Shown here one piece after another: positions 18,469 to 27,854 of a stretch of 64,000 nt of DNA (its first letter is position 1; each line of letters opens with the position of its first letter). The notes under the pieces are model-generated. The model was not told where the DNA came from. It saw only the letters and a program-made list of their open reading frames with translations, and ran no database searches. The DNA lies in the NCBI GenBank assembly GCA_965249775.1, contig OZ252253.1, positions 992,001 to 1,056,000 on the forward strand. The letters run 5' to 3'. The DNA comes from UBA822 sp965249775 (GTDB taxonomy: Bacteria; Gemmatimonadota; Gemmatimonadetes; Longimicrobiales; Gaopeijiaceae). Made by a program: the position numbers and the translations under genes.

Positions 18469-19089
18469 CTAATGCTCCGCGGCCCACTCCGCTTCAAGTG
18501 ACTCGAGTTGCTCTTCGACCTCCGCCACGAGCTTCGCGGTAGGAACGGTCGAGACGCCACTCCCCTGGAAGAGAGCGAAAAAGAGACCGTCGGTGTGGCC
18601 GATGCTCGCATGGGTCACGCCGCTGTCCAGAAAGCGATTCAACCGAAGCGCGTCGGAGAGTGAGAGCTCGGCTCCGTATCTCGCGGGCGGAGCCTGGAAG
18701 AGTATCCGCACGAGCGCCTCACGCACGATCTGGAACTCTTCAACGATATCGCCCGCGGCCAAACCCCTCTGGGCACCAAGACTCCCGTAGAGCTCCGCAG
18801 CCCTCTTCCACACGGGATCCACCGCCGATCGCCGGTGATCAAAAGCCCCCGGGATCATGCGGGTGAGCAGTTGGAGGAACCGCTCGAGAATGCGCTCCAT
18901 TTCCGGTTCCATACGGACCCGGTGCAAGATCTCCTCGAACCAGAATACCGCGAGGAAGCCCCGCTGGAGCTCGAGCCACTCTCCGAGGTTTCTGCTGGGG
19001 GAGGGATGCGTCGTGCCTGAGGAGGGATGCGTGCTCGTGAACGGAGACCGGGAGGATGGGATCTCGGAGGGCTGAACGGAATCCCTCAT
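18469..19089 (-). CDS. RsbRD-N-like helical protein, function unknown
   Basis: 206 residues. The first 35 are Ser/Pro/Thr-rich and likely disordered. The rest is all-helical, with patterns (WFEEILHRVRMEPEMERILERFLQLLTRM; GDIVEEFQIVREALVRIL; LSDALRLNRFLDSGVTHAS) like the RsbRD N-terminal or RsbT co-antagonist sensor domain. No catalytic domain is attached. It precedes, or is cotranscribed after, the big sensor kinase gene on the same strand (102 bases apart), so a signalling accessory role is plausible but unproven. A later ATG start would remove the disordered part. Confidence 0.6.
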   Translation of the reverse strand: MRDSVQPSEIPSSRSPFTSTHPSSGTTHPSPSRNLGEWLELQRGFLAVFWFEEILHRVRMEPEMERILERFLQLLTRMIPGAFDHRRSAVDPVWKRAAELYGSLGAQRGLAAGDIVEEFQIVREALVRILFQAPPARYGAELSLSDALRLNRFLDSGVTHASIGHTDGLFFALFQGSGVSTVPTAKLVAEVEEQLESLEAEWAAEH

Positions 19090-19191
19090 GACACTCCCTT
19101 TGGAGGTGACGAAGTCTCCTGCACGGACCTCTCAAGGTGCGTCATCAGAAGCCATATCGCCAGAGTAGCTTCTCCGTTTTTGGGCTTGCCA

Positions 19192-22100
19192 CTAGGAGTC
19201 CTCTTCACTCGCGATCCGCTCGCCGTCCGTCCAGGGCCGAAGCTGTAGGCGGATCACCGTGCCCTCGCCGCGGTCCACCTCCGCGGTCACCGTGCCATCC
19301 CAGGATTCCACCAGCTTGCGAACGATGGCAAGGCCGAGTCCCGTTCCGGTCGAACGAGTACTGAACTGCGGCTCGAAGATCCTTCCCATGAGGTCTACTG
19401 GAATCCCGGCGCCGTCATCCCGAACCCGAACCTCGACCGCGGTCGGAATGGACGCGGCTTCGATGACGACACTTCCGTCGCCCTCGATGGCCGCCCGCGC
19501 GTTCTCGAGCAGATTGCTCAGGACCTCCTTGAACTCGGTCTCCCGCGCGCTGATAGGAGGCAGGTCCGGAGGGATGTCCGCCACGAAGTCGATCGGCCCG
19601 CCCTCGCCCCCCCGATACAGCGTGAGAACCTCGCGTGCAACGGCGCCCACGTCCACGGGCTCGAGCGGCGCCTCACCGGCTGCCGCTGGTGCACCGAAGC
19701 GTGAAAACCCTCTCGAGATTTCGGCCAGGCGGTCGATCTCCTTCAGGATGGCGCCGACGTTCCGCTCCAGGATCGTCTCGAACTCCCCCTTCTGGTCCTT
19801 CCAGGCTTTTCGGATGTGCTGTACGCTGAGCTTGATCGGAGTGAGGGGATTCTTCACTTCGTGGGCGACCTGGCGCGCCATTTCACCCCAGGCGAGAATC
19901 CGCTCGGTCCGCAATTCATCGGTAATGTCCTCGAGGGAAAGAACGATCCCCCCGGGTTCCTGCTGTGAGACTTCACGGGCCCGCATACGGATGCGACGCT
20001 CACCGAACTGGAACTCGACCGTGGCTTCGCGAAGTCCGTCGCGGAGGCAGCCCTCCACCCACTCGACGAGCTCACCCCTCGGGCCGTCGAATCGCGGCAT
20101 CGGCTCACCCACCGCCATGCGTCCCCCCATGATGGCCTGCGCTCTCGCGTTCACCAGAATCACGTGGCCCAGGGGATCGAGCGCCACGACGCCTGTTGCC
20201 GCTTCCTCCACGATGGCTTCGGTGCGCCTCGTGGTTCTGACGAGTGCCCGTCGTGCCCGGTGGAGACGCAACACCATGCGATTGAAGGCCGTGAAGACGG
20301 ATCCGAACTCGTCTGCTCGGGCATCCGGTAGCTGGACTTCGAGGTTGCCCCCACCCACCCGCTCGGACGCCAACTGGAGCGTTCGCATCGGGCGTGTGAG
20401 CGTGCGAGCAACCAAGAACGCGAGACCCAGAGACAGCCCTGCACCAAGCAGCACCACGAATGCAACCAACTCGGCGATCTCACGCTGCCTCAACGTGGTC
20501 GCACCGGCCTGGAGCGGCACCTGCGTCGCCACCACGTCCCCGTCCGGAAGCCTTCGATAGGCCACCAAATACTCGCGGCTGCCGAGACTCCCAAGCGTTG
20601 TCTCGAGGAGCTCCTCCCGGCTCTCGATCCGCTGATTCAACTCGAAGGGGATCAGCCCATCGTACAGACCCAGCTCCACGAGGTCGTCCACGGATCCGCC
20701 CCGAAGCTCTCCCGCCCGATACTCCAGGAGGTCCGCGCCCACACGAAGTGAGAGTTGGGCCATCGAGCCGTTTACGTCGCGGTAGAAGGCCGCCGCATCT
20801 GCCGCGACACGCCCCGCGATCGCGGCGGCAGTTCTCTCGGTGGCTCTGTTCAGCGTGCGGAACGCGAGGGTCCCGAAGAGGGCGGCCGACACGAGGAAGA
20901 ACCCGAAAAGCGCTACAGTCACTCGGGCCCGGAAAGACGAAAACGGGTTCCGCCAGGTTCGGATCGCGGGGCGCCGCCCGACGAGCACATACCGCCCCAA
21001 GGCCCACAGTAGCAGAACGACCAGTCCGTTGGCGAGAACCAGGAGCGTCCCGCGAGCCGTGGCCTGCAGCCTTGTCGGGAGATCGAGGGCGTACTTGGCG
21101 TCGGCCGGCTCGCCGTCCGGATAGGGCACGCCTACGGTTGCCTCCCATCCCTCGGGCGTGCGGCGCCAAACCGTCTCCTCGGGGGACGTCGCCTCATCAC
21201 CTTCCAGGACCGGCACCATGGTGAGCGGGCTCTCGCTCAATGCCGTCAAGCTCCCGAAGAGCGGGCCGAACGGTGAAGAGTTCGAGAGTTCCCTCCGGGC
21301 CGGCAAAACGCCGGTAAGGACACGCCCTTGAGGGAGCGGGACTTGAACCACATAGTTCGCCGAGTCGAGGCCGAGACGCCTAACGAAGGCAGGCTCACCC
21401 TGCCGGGCCTCCTCGAGGAAATCGTCAGCGACGCCGGGACGTCCGTCCACACCGATCGTGATCTCGAATTCCGGAAGGTCCCCGGAGGACCAGAGCGAAA
21501 GCCAGATGCCGGTTCCCTCCTCGGCCAATCCGCTCAGGATCCAACTCTCGTAGAGAAGCTCGGCTGATTCCGCTCCGGCCGCATCCAGTGAGTCGGCCGT
21601 ATCCACGAAGCGGTGAAGCACGTACTCGAGGTAGGGGTCGGCGGGAACACCCAGGCGCTCCAATTGACGTTCGGCCTCGTCCATCCCGGCCTCTACGCGC
21701 GCTCCCCAAGCGATCACAACGGCAGCGGAGGACCCGATTGCCGCCGCTGCGCACCACGCCATCCAGTCGCGACGCCTCCCTTGGAGGCATGCGAGTCCGA
21801 AGGTCGCCAAAATGGCCGGCAATGCCCACGCACCGGTAACCCATCCGGGGATCGTTCCGGCCATCCGCACCCAGAATGCTCCCGCCAGGGAGAGGCCCGC
21901 TAGTGCCACGATGGCCAACGCGATGGGGATCTGCGGGGGTGCTCCGCCATCGGTGCGCTCCCCCAGGCGAAACGCACCAACACAGACTAGTGTGAGCACC
22001 AGACCCAAGCCCATCTGATAGACGATCCACTTCCCCTCCGCACCCGCCAGGAGCACCGGCCCCGCACCGCTCAAGATCAACATCGACAAGAGTGGAAACC

Positions 22101-23256
22101 CGATCAGCACCGCCGCGCCTGAAGCCAACGACCCGAGCCTGATCGCCGGTGGCATGTGAGCGGCTAACACCACGCCCAGGGCCGCTCCAACGAGGAGTAC
22201 GCGCTCGAACGAAAGAGGCACCGGACCAGGCAACACAAAATCGGCCGCGGTGAAGAAGGGCGCTGAGCCCATGGCCGCTCCCACCGGCGCCAAGAAGGCC
22301 AGTCCCAGAGGGGTAAGCGCAGCCGCAGCACGGTCGCCCTTGTCGGTTCCAGCCGTGAAGGCGAGCACCAACCAAGCGATGATCGCCATTAAACCCACGA
22401 TCCTCGACCATGTGAATCGAACGTCACGCAGGCGTTGTTCCTGGGTGGGCCGGACGACTTCAACGCTGAAGAGGGTCTCGCCCTCCCAGCGAAGGTCGAA
22501 CACGTTCTCGCCAGACGTCCTCTCGGCGCGGTAAATCCGGAGGTCCTCACCCACGATGTCCCGGAAGTCCGTCACGAAGTCGCCCGGGCTCTCCTCAAGA
22601 TTCCGGGGGAGGTTGGCCTTGATCAGCGCCGCGGCCATCGCAGTCCCGCCACCCGGGACGGGAGCGGTGAAGTACAGGTAGCTGAAAAGGGGGCGATCCC
22701 GGTACAGATACTGGACCTCCCCCGTCCTCAGCTCCGCGGGCACAACGCCGCGGTGGACTCCCTCCCACAAGCGGAATCCGCCCTCCGGCCCGTAGATCGT
22801 GGCGAGGGTCATGTCGGTCGCTCGGCGGATGTCCCGTAACCCGTCGAGAAGAGCCGTGTCGTCTCCCGACCCGTCGAGGGCGGCCGTATTCGTCCCTTCG
22901 GACGCCAGATTTCCGATACGCGCAACGGCTTCTTCGCCTTGTGTGAGCAAGCGTTGCAAACGCTCGCCGAGTGCCTCCTCGGCTCGAGCACTTCGGGAGC
23001 GCCAATAGGCGTCGAAGTCCTGTGAGATTCCGCGGAGGTAGAAGTGCCCGGAGGAGCCGGCAAGCGCACCGGCGAGGACGATGGCGCTCGCCAGCGCGCG
23101 AGCACGCCCGGTCCGGAGACCTGCAGCAAGGGCCGCTACGGCAAACGCCGCAGCGAGCACGAGCAGAGCCACGGAATGCCATCGTGTCCAGGCGACCAGG
23201 CCGAGAACGCCGAGCCAGGGCGCGAGACGTGTGAAGGTGTCCCATCGTGCCATCAA
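19192..23256 (-). CDS. Giant NtrY-like sensor histidine kinase (1354 residues)
   Basis: N-terminal helices (about 10-70) lead to a first extracytoplasmic segment (about 75-270). A multi-helix membrane block (about 275-520) follows, then a second extracytoplasmic region (about 525-745). Two helices, a third sensor region (about 820-920) and another helix come next. HAMP lies at about 950-1005 (RTLTRPMRTLQLASERVGGGNLEVQLP) and a PAS at about 1020-1110. The HisKA box RQVAHEVKNPLTPIKLS carries phosphoacceptor H1132, and a HATPase has its G-box at TGTGLGLAIV. The C-terminal half is NtrY-like. Its usual partner is an NtrX regulator; the one at 6056-7417 is the candidate. The size and three sensor regions are unusual. 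Confidence 0.9.
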   Translation of the reverse strand: MMARWDTFTRLAPWLGVLGLVAWTRWHSVALLVLAAAFAVAALAAGLRTGRARALASAIVLAGALAGSSGHFYLRGISQDFDAYWRSRSARAEEALGERLQRLLTQGEEAVARIGNLASEGTNTAALDGSGDDTALLDGLRDIRRATDMTLATIYGPEGGFRLWEGVHRGVVPAELRTGEVQYLYRDRPLFSYLYFTAPVPGGGTAMAAALIKANLPRNLEESPGDFVTDFRDIVGEDLRIYRAERTSGENVFDLRWEGETLFSVEVVRPTQEQRLRDVRFTWSRIVGLMAIIAWLVLAFTAGTDKGDRAAAALTPLGLAFLAPVGAAMGSAPFFTAADFVLPGPVPLSFERVLLVGAALGVVLAAHMPPAIRLGSLASGAAVLIGFPLLSMLILSGAGPVLLAGAEGKWIVYQMGLGLVLTLVCVGAFRLGERTDGGAPPQIPIALAIVALAGLSLAGAFWVRMAGTIPGWVTGAWALPAILATFGLACLQGRRRDWMAWCAAAAIGSSAAVVIAWGARVEAGMDEAERQLERLGVPADPYLEYVLHRFVDTADSLDAAGAESAELLYESWILSGLAEEGTGIWLSLWSSGDLPEFEITIGVDGRPGVADDFLEEARQGEPAFVRRLGLDSANYVVQVPLPQGRVLTGVLPARRELSNSSPFGPLFGSLTALSESPLTMVPVLEGDEATSPEETVWRRTPEGWEATVGVPYPDGEPADAKYALDLPTRLQATARGTLLVLANGLVVLLLWALGRYVLVGRRPAIRTWRNPFSSFRARVTVALFGFFLVSAALFGTLAFRTLNRATERTAAAIAGRVAADAAAFYRDVNGSMAQLSLRVGADLLEYRAGELRGGSVDDLVELGLYDGLIPFELNQRIESREELLETTLGSLGSREYLVAYRRLPDGDVVATQVPLQAGATTLRQREIAELVAFVVLLGAGLSLGLAFLVARTLTRPMRTLQLASERVGGGNLEVQLPDARADEFGSVFTAFNRMVLRLHRARRALVRTTRRTEAIVEEAATGVVALDPLGHVILVNARAQAIMGGRMAVGEPMPRFDGPRGELVEWVEGCLRDGLREATVEFQFGERRIRMRAREVSQQEPGGIVLSLEDITDELRTERILAWGEMARQVAHEVKNPLTPIKLSVQHIRKAWKDQKGEFETILERNVGAILKEIDRLAEISRGFSRFGAPAAAGEAPLEPVDVGAVAREVLTLYRGGEGGPIDFVADIPPDLPPISARETEFKEVLSNLLENARAAIEGDGSVVIEAASIPTAVEVRVRDDGAGIPVDLMGRIFEPQFSTRSTGTGLGLAIVRKLVESWDGTVTAEVDRGEGTVIRLQLRPWTDGERIASEEDS

Positions 23257-23443
23257 TGCACTCCTCGCCAGTTGGGACGACCTCGGCTCGACGAAGTGGT
23301 GACCATCCGAGACGGCCGACTAGTGCCCATGGGCATTCCCCGGAAAGTACGTCGAGGGTCGAGTCGCGACACCTGTGCTTCTTCAACAGTCTGCTAACCC
23401 ATACCGTCGAGCCATCTACCGAGATCCGGTGTATATTGGGGTC

Positions 23444-24184
23444 ATGCGCATCTCGACTGTGTGGTACTCCCTACTCCTCGCTCTGCCGGGGAGTTTTTGC
23501 GTCAATGGATTCGGTTTCCTACCGGAAGTGGCGTCCGCCCAGGTGGTCGAAGTGGACCAAGGCACATTCATCGTCGAGCTGGGAGGGCGGGCCGTCGGAA
23601 CCGAGAGGTTTCGAATTCGCCGATCCGGGTTCGGTGACAACGCCCGGACCATTGCCGAAGGCACGCTCGAAATCGTCGAAGGCGGATCGACGCAGAGGAT
23701 AGAGTCAGGCCTCGGTGCCATCGGGGTCGGGCTGTCCCTCGACGCGTACCAGGTCAAGGTCTCCACCCCGTCTGAACTCTCAATCCTCCTGGAACGCCGC
23801 GGAGGCCGTATGGTCTCGCAGACGTCTTCCGAAGCGGGAGTGGAAGAGCGCGAGTATCGCCAGGCCCAAGCGCAAACGCCGACGGTGGTCTTGGATCGAT
23901 TCTTCGCCCATCACTACTTCTTTATCGCGCCCTACCAGACTCCGGCGGGAATCAGCCTTTCGGCCATCGTTCCGAGGCCAGGAGGGCAGTCGACCGGAAC
24001 GCTGCGCATGACGACCGTCGAACCGATCACTGTGGGGGAAATCACTGTCCAGGCCCAGCGCCTGGAACTACGCCTCGACGGCGCGGTGCATGACGTTTGG
24101 CTGGACGGACAAAACCGGGTTCTGCGCGTTGAGATCCGCTCGCTGAGCTACGCCGCCCGACGCAGCGAGCTACCCCCGGGTTAG
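23444..24184 (+). CDS. Secreted protein of unknown function
   Basis: From ATG 23444 the protein is 246 residues. A hydrophobic signal sequence (about 6-20, VWYSLLLALPGSF) and an Ala-rich cleavage region (VASAQ) are followed by a beta-rich domain: VVEVDQGTFIVELGGRAVGTERFRIRR repeats the pattern of lipoprotein-carrier or DUF3108-like folds that bind ligands. No catalytic motif is seen. It is divergent from the kinase gene and separated from the MarR operon by 177 bases. The ORF is open further upstream to 23375, but that part covers a dispersed CTTCTTCAACAG motif and is unlikely to be coding. Confidence 0.7.
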   Translation: MRISTVWYSLLLALPGSFCVNGFGFLPEVASAQVVEVDQGTFIVELGGRAVGTERFRIRRSGFGDNARTIAEGTLEIVEGGSTQRIESGLGAIGVGLSLDAYQVKVSTPSELSILLERRGGRMVSQTSSEAGVEEREYRQAQAQTPTVVLDRFFAHHYFFIAPYQTPAGISLSAIVPRPGGQSTGTLRMTTVEPITVGEITVQAQRLELRLDGAVHDVWLDGQNRVLRVEIRSLSYAARRSELPPG

Positions 24185-24285
24185 CCGGAGCTCCTCGCCC
24201 CGGTAGTCACCTCGAGAGAACCGAGATCCCACCGTTTTCCCCGTAAGCCCGGCCGGACCACCGGTCTCCCGGGGCTCGCGGGGCC

Positions 24286-24314
24286 TTGAACTTTTTACTT
24301 GCCTTAGCTAATTA
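24286..24314 (+). promoter_or_regulatory. Promoter of the marR-tolC-hlyD efflux operon
   Basis: TTGAAC (24286-24291), 17 bases, TAATTA (24309-24314), upstream of marR. The palindrome TTAGCTAA (24304-24311) overlaps the -10 and could be part of the MarR operator. Confidence 0.6.
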
Positions 24315-24361
24315 TTCGTATAGGAAAACGATTTCTATGAGAGCCAATAAGAGGGCCGAAC

Positions 24362-24853
24362 ATGGAGGCCAGGGCACAAAAAGTAGCCGGTGAGGTGTTG
24401 GAGGTCATTCCCCTCGTAACGCGGAGGGTGGCCGCGGACCTGCGCAAATCGGACCCGTCCATGAAGTTGGCACACGTGGGCCTGCTGGGCATGGTGGCAG
24501 AAAGTCCGCACAGACTGAGCGAGCTTTCGGATCTTCATGCCGCAAGCATGCCGACGATGTCCAAGACGATCACGACCATCGAAAACCTTGGTTGGGTGGT
24601 TCGGACCCGGTCCAATTCCGATCGGCGCGTAGTGATGGTCGAGGCGACACCGGCCGGGAGGGCGGCTCTCAAGGAGGTACACGACCGTGCGACCACTCAC
24701 ATCTCGGAGGTCCTCGATTCGCTCACAGTAGCTGAACGACAGAAGCTCAGTGCTGCGTTGCAAATCCTCCGCGACACGTTCGCGGATTCCCCGCCCGAGC
24801 AGGACGGCGAGAGGCCACGGGCTCGCTCTTCGACAAACAGCGATAAACCATGA
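24362..24853 (+). CDS. MarR family transcriptional regulator
   Basis: 163 residues. Helix-turn-helix and wing are visible: HRLSELSDLHAASMPTMSKTITTIENLGWVVRTRSNSDRRVVMVEATPAGRAAL, with the wing Asp-Arg-Arg typical of MarR proteins. It likely represses the efflux genes behind it and is released by a ligand. Its last four bases overlap the ATG of the TolC gene (ATGA), the common layout of a local efflux repressor. Confidence 0.9.
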   Translation: MEARAQKVAGEVLEVIPLVTRRVAADLRKSDPSMKLAHVGLLGMVAESPHRLSELSDLHAASMPTMSKTITTIENLGWVVRTRSNSDRRVVMVEATPAGRAALKEVHDRATTHISEVLDSLTVAERQKLSAALQILRDTFADSPPEQDGERPRARSSTNSDKP

Positions 24854-26505
24854 TTAGAACCCGATACGAAACCCAGGGGCTGGGCGTGAAGGATCCCGCA
24901 AGCGGATACGTAACCGGGCAAGACAAGAATGTCGCGGCGCAACCAATGGCGCCTGAAAGAGGCAGCGCTTGTGCCATCAGACTTAGACGGAGGCTTCCCT
25001 TGTTGACTCGATTGCTCCAAAGCGGGGCTCTGGCCCTGGCTCTCTTCTTCCTTCCGCGAGGAACCGACGCACAGGACTTTGTACCGATTGCGCTCACATT
25101 GGAAGAAGCGATTGATATCGCCCTCCAGAACAATCCTGGGCTCCAAGCTGCATTCAACGACGAAAACGTAGCGAATTGGAACGTGCGGTCTGCGTACGGG
25201 GCCCTCTTTCCGTCGCTGTCGGCGAACGCCGGGGTCTCTTGGCAGGGTGCGGGGGAACAGCAATTCGGGAGTCTGACCCTCGATGATCTCGGATTCGCCA
25301 ACCAGCCATCCTTCGTGTTTTCCAACTACAGCCTCGGCCTCAACTACCAGCTCGACGGCAGGACCGTGATGGCCCCGGGACAGGCCAAGGCGAATCGCGT
25401 AGCAACGCGAGCTCAGATGGAGGGGGCGGAGGCGGATCTCGTCTTCCGGGTCACGCAGGGATACATCGACGTTCTGCGGCAAACCGAACAGCTACGGGTC
25501 TCCGAGGCACAGCGGGAGCGGGCGAACGACAATCTTCGTCTCGCGTCACTACAGTTGGCGGTCGGGTTGGCGACCGGTGTGGACGTCGCTCAGGCCGAGG
25601 TGGCCGTGGGCCGGTCCGAGGTCACGGTCCTGCGGACCGCCAATGGCGTCGAGACGTCCCAGATAAGGCTTCTGCAGCAGATGGGAGCCGACCTCTATTC
25701 GCCCTTCGTACCGTCCACGCCCTTTGCCCTCTCGGAGCCCCGTTGGGATCGCGACGAGCTTTACCAGCTGGGATTGGAGAGTAACCCCAACCTCCGGTCT
25801 CTCCGTGCGAATCGCTCGTCGAGCAGCTACGGGGTGAGAATGGCGAAGAGCTCGTACTTCCCCTCGTTGAGCTTGAGCGCGCGAACAAGCGGCTTTACAC
25901 GGCAGGCCTCGAGCACAGATCTGACCGTCCAGCAGGGGGAGCTCCAGGCCCAGGGTTCCATTCAAAGTTGCCTGTTCAACAACGATCTTTTCTCCAGGCT
26001 GAACCCCCCACTGCCCCCTCAGGATTGCTCGCAATTGGCGTTCACCGATTCGGATGCTCAACGCATAGAGAGTCAGAACAGGGGGTTCCCGTTCGGCTTT
26101 ACGGGCCAGCCAGCGACGGTGGGCCTTACGATCAGCCTTCCCATCTTCCAGGGCCTGAGCCGGCAACAACAGGTCTCGGAGGCTCAGGTACGGCTCGACG
26201 ACGTCGACCTCAACCTGAGGGAACAGGAATTGGCGCTACGCGCGGATATCGCCACGATGTTGGCCTCGGTGCGAACGGCGTACCAGGCCGCGCTGATCGA
26301 GGAACAGAACCAGGTATTGGCCGACGAACAGCTCCGCCTGGCCACAGAGCGCTTCACGGTCGGGCTCGCCGACTTTCTGGAGGTCCGCGAAGCGGAGACC
26401 CTGAAAGTCGAGGCTGATCGGGAGCAGATCGCGGCGATCTTCGCATACCACGACTTGCTGGCGAACCTGGAGGCCGTGGTCGGAGCCTCCCTCCGCACAC
26501 CCTGA
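24850..26505 (+). CDS. TolC-family outer membrane efflux protein
   Basis: 551 residues. After an unusually long N-terminal leader, a signal peptide (LLQSGALALALFFLP about 55-70, ending TDAQ) precedes the first OEP repeat (LTLEEAIDIALQNNPGLQAA). The second repeat is later (LYQLGLESNPNLRSLRA). The coiled-coil helices of the periplasmic tunnel are apparent (LNLREQELALRADIATMLASVRTAYQAALIEEQN). It should form the outer membrane duct for the pump. The true start may be later than ATG 24850, closer to the signal peptide. Confidence 0.9.
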   Translation: MIRTRYETQGLGVKDPASGYVTGQDKNVAAQPMAPERGSACAIRLRRRLPLLTRLLQSGALALALFFLPRGTDAQDFVPIALTLEEAIDIALQNNPGLQAAFNDENVANWNVRSAYGALFPSLSANAGVSWQGAGEQQFGSLTLDDLGFANQPSFVFSNYSLGLNYQLDGRTVMAPGQAKANRVATRAQMEGAEADLVFRVTQGYIDVLRQTEQLRVSEAQRERANDNLRLASLQLAVGLATGVDVAQAEVAVGRSEVTVLRTANGVETSQIRLLQQMGADLYSPFVPSTPFALSEPRWDRDELYQLGLESNPNLRSLRANRSSSSYGVRMAKSSYFPSLSLSARTSGFTRQASSTDLTVQQGELQAQGSIQSCLFNNDLFSRLNPPLPPQDCSQLAFTDSDAQRIESQNRGFPFGFTGQPATVGLTISLPIFQGLSRQQQVSEAQVRLDDVDLNLREQELALRADIATMLASVRTAYQAALIEEQNQVLADEQLRLATERFTVGLADFLEVREAETLKVEADREQIAAIFAYHDLLANLEAVVGASLRTP

Positions 26506-26538
26506 GGCAACACAAAACTCCATGACCCTGAGAATTCC

Positions 26539-27825
26539 ATGAAGAACATATTGATCGCGCTCGTGCTGATCGCCGTGATCGGCGGTGCCACGGCCCTCAC
26601 GCTTACTCAACAGCGGGACCGGGGCGTTCCCGTCCGGCTCGATGTCGTAGCCCGTAGGGACCTCGTCGAAACCGTCACAGCCAGCGGAAACATTCGAGCG
26701 GGTCGGGTGGTGGACATCAGTTCCGACGTGTCGGCTCGGGTCACCGAACTACTCGTTGACGAAGGTGACGACGTGGTGCTCGATCAGCTCTTGCTTCGGC
26801 TCGACCCCACCCAGTTCGAAGCCAGCGTATCCCGGAACGAGGCGTCGCTGAACCAGGCCCGTGCCCAGGTGCGTCAACAGGAAGCCAGTCTGGTGCGGGC
26901 CACCAGGGACTTCGAACGGCTAAGAGGCCTGTTCGACCGTGATTCGCTGTTGGTCGCACGACAGCTGCTCGATAACGCGGATACAGACGTGGAGCTGGCC
27001 ACTCGCCAGCTGGAGTCGGCCCGGTTTGGGGTCGAGCAGGCCGTTGCCTCGCTCGACGAGGCGAATGAACGGCTGAGCAAGACCATTTTTCTGGCTCCCA
27101 TCTCCGGAAAGGTGACTCGCCTCAACGTTGAGGAGGGAGAGACCGTCATCGTCGGCACCATGAACAACGCCGGCAGCTTGGTCCTGACGATCAGTGAGCT
27201 CTCGCGGGTCGAGGCGGTCCTGGAAGTGGACGAGACGGACATTCCGTATATCGCCGTGGGCGACAGTACGGTCCTGGAGTTGGACGCCTTCCCGAACCGC
27301 CTCTTCGCCGGCGTCGTGACGGAGATCGGCAACAGCGCGATCAGACCTCCTTCGTCTTCGGCCGGGAGTGGCCAGGCGGCCGCCATCGACTTTGAAGTGA
27401 TCATCACCATGGACGATCCCCCGGGAGGGATCCGCCCGGATCTGTCAGCCACGGCCGACATCGTCACGGCGAGGAGAAAAGGCTCCCTTTCGGTGCCGAT
27501 CATTGCCCTGACGGTCCGCCTTGAAGAAGGGCAGGAGGATGACCGTGGCGCCGTGGCGGACGAAGTGGGGGAGGACGACGAAGAGACACGAGGTCCACTC
27601 TTCCGCCAGGGAGATGACGACGTAGAGGGCGTGTTTGTCGTGGAGGGCGGCCAAGTCAGATTCGTCGCGGTTCAGATCGGGATCACCGGACAAGAGCACT
27701 TCGAGGCACTCACGGGTGTCAGCGAAGGGGACACCATCGTCGCCGGTCCCTACCAACAGATTCGTGATCTCAGCAACGGAGATCGAGTGCAGGAGCAGGA
27801 TGAAAACGATGGGGTGTCCGGCTAG
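26539..27825 (+). CDS. Periplasmic adaptor (HlyD/MacA-type membrane fusion protein)
   Basis: 428 residues. One N-terminal membrane helix (about 4-20) is followed by the first lipoyl half (DLVETVTASGNIRAGRVVDISSDVSARVTELLVDEGDDV), a long alpha-helical hairpin (about 85-175) and the second lipoyl half (ISGKVTRLNVEEGETVIVG). The beta-barrel and membrane-proximal domains end the protein. An acidic insertion (GQEDDRGAVADEVGEDDEETRG, about 335-355) is odd for this family. It bridges TolC and the permeases, and lies 33 bases after tolC. Confidence 0.92.
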   Translation: MKNILIALVLIAVIGGATALTLTQQRDRGVPVRLDVVARRDLVETVTASGNIRAGRVVDISSDVSARVTELLVDEGDDVVLDQLLLRLDPTQFEASVSRNEASLNQARAQVRQQEASLVRATRDFERLRGLFDRDSLLVARQLLDNADTDVELATRQLESARFGVEQAVASLDEANERLSKTIFLAPISGKVTRLNVEEGETVIVGTMNNAGSLVLTISELSRVEAVLEVDETDIPYIAVGDSTVLELDAFPNRLFAGVVTEIGNSAIRPPSSSAGSGQAAAIDFEVIITMDDPPGGIRPDLSATADIVTARRKGSLSVPIIALTVRLEEGQEDDRGAVADEVGEDDEETRGPLFRQGDDDVEGVFVVEGGQVRFVAVQIGITGQEHFEALTGVSEGDTIVAGPYQQIRDLSNGDRVQEQDENDGVSG

Positions 27826-27854
27826 CGGCGCCCACGCGTCCTAGCGGAGAATCT

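Noticed and set aside
20460..21224. 254-codon plus-strand frame inside the kinase gene
   Set aside because: Arg/Pro-rich shadow of the kinase coding strand.
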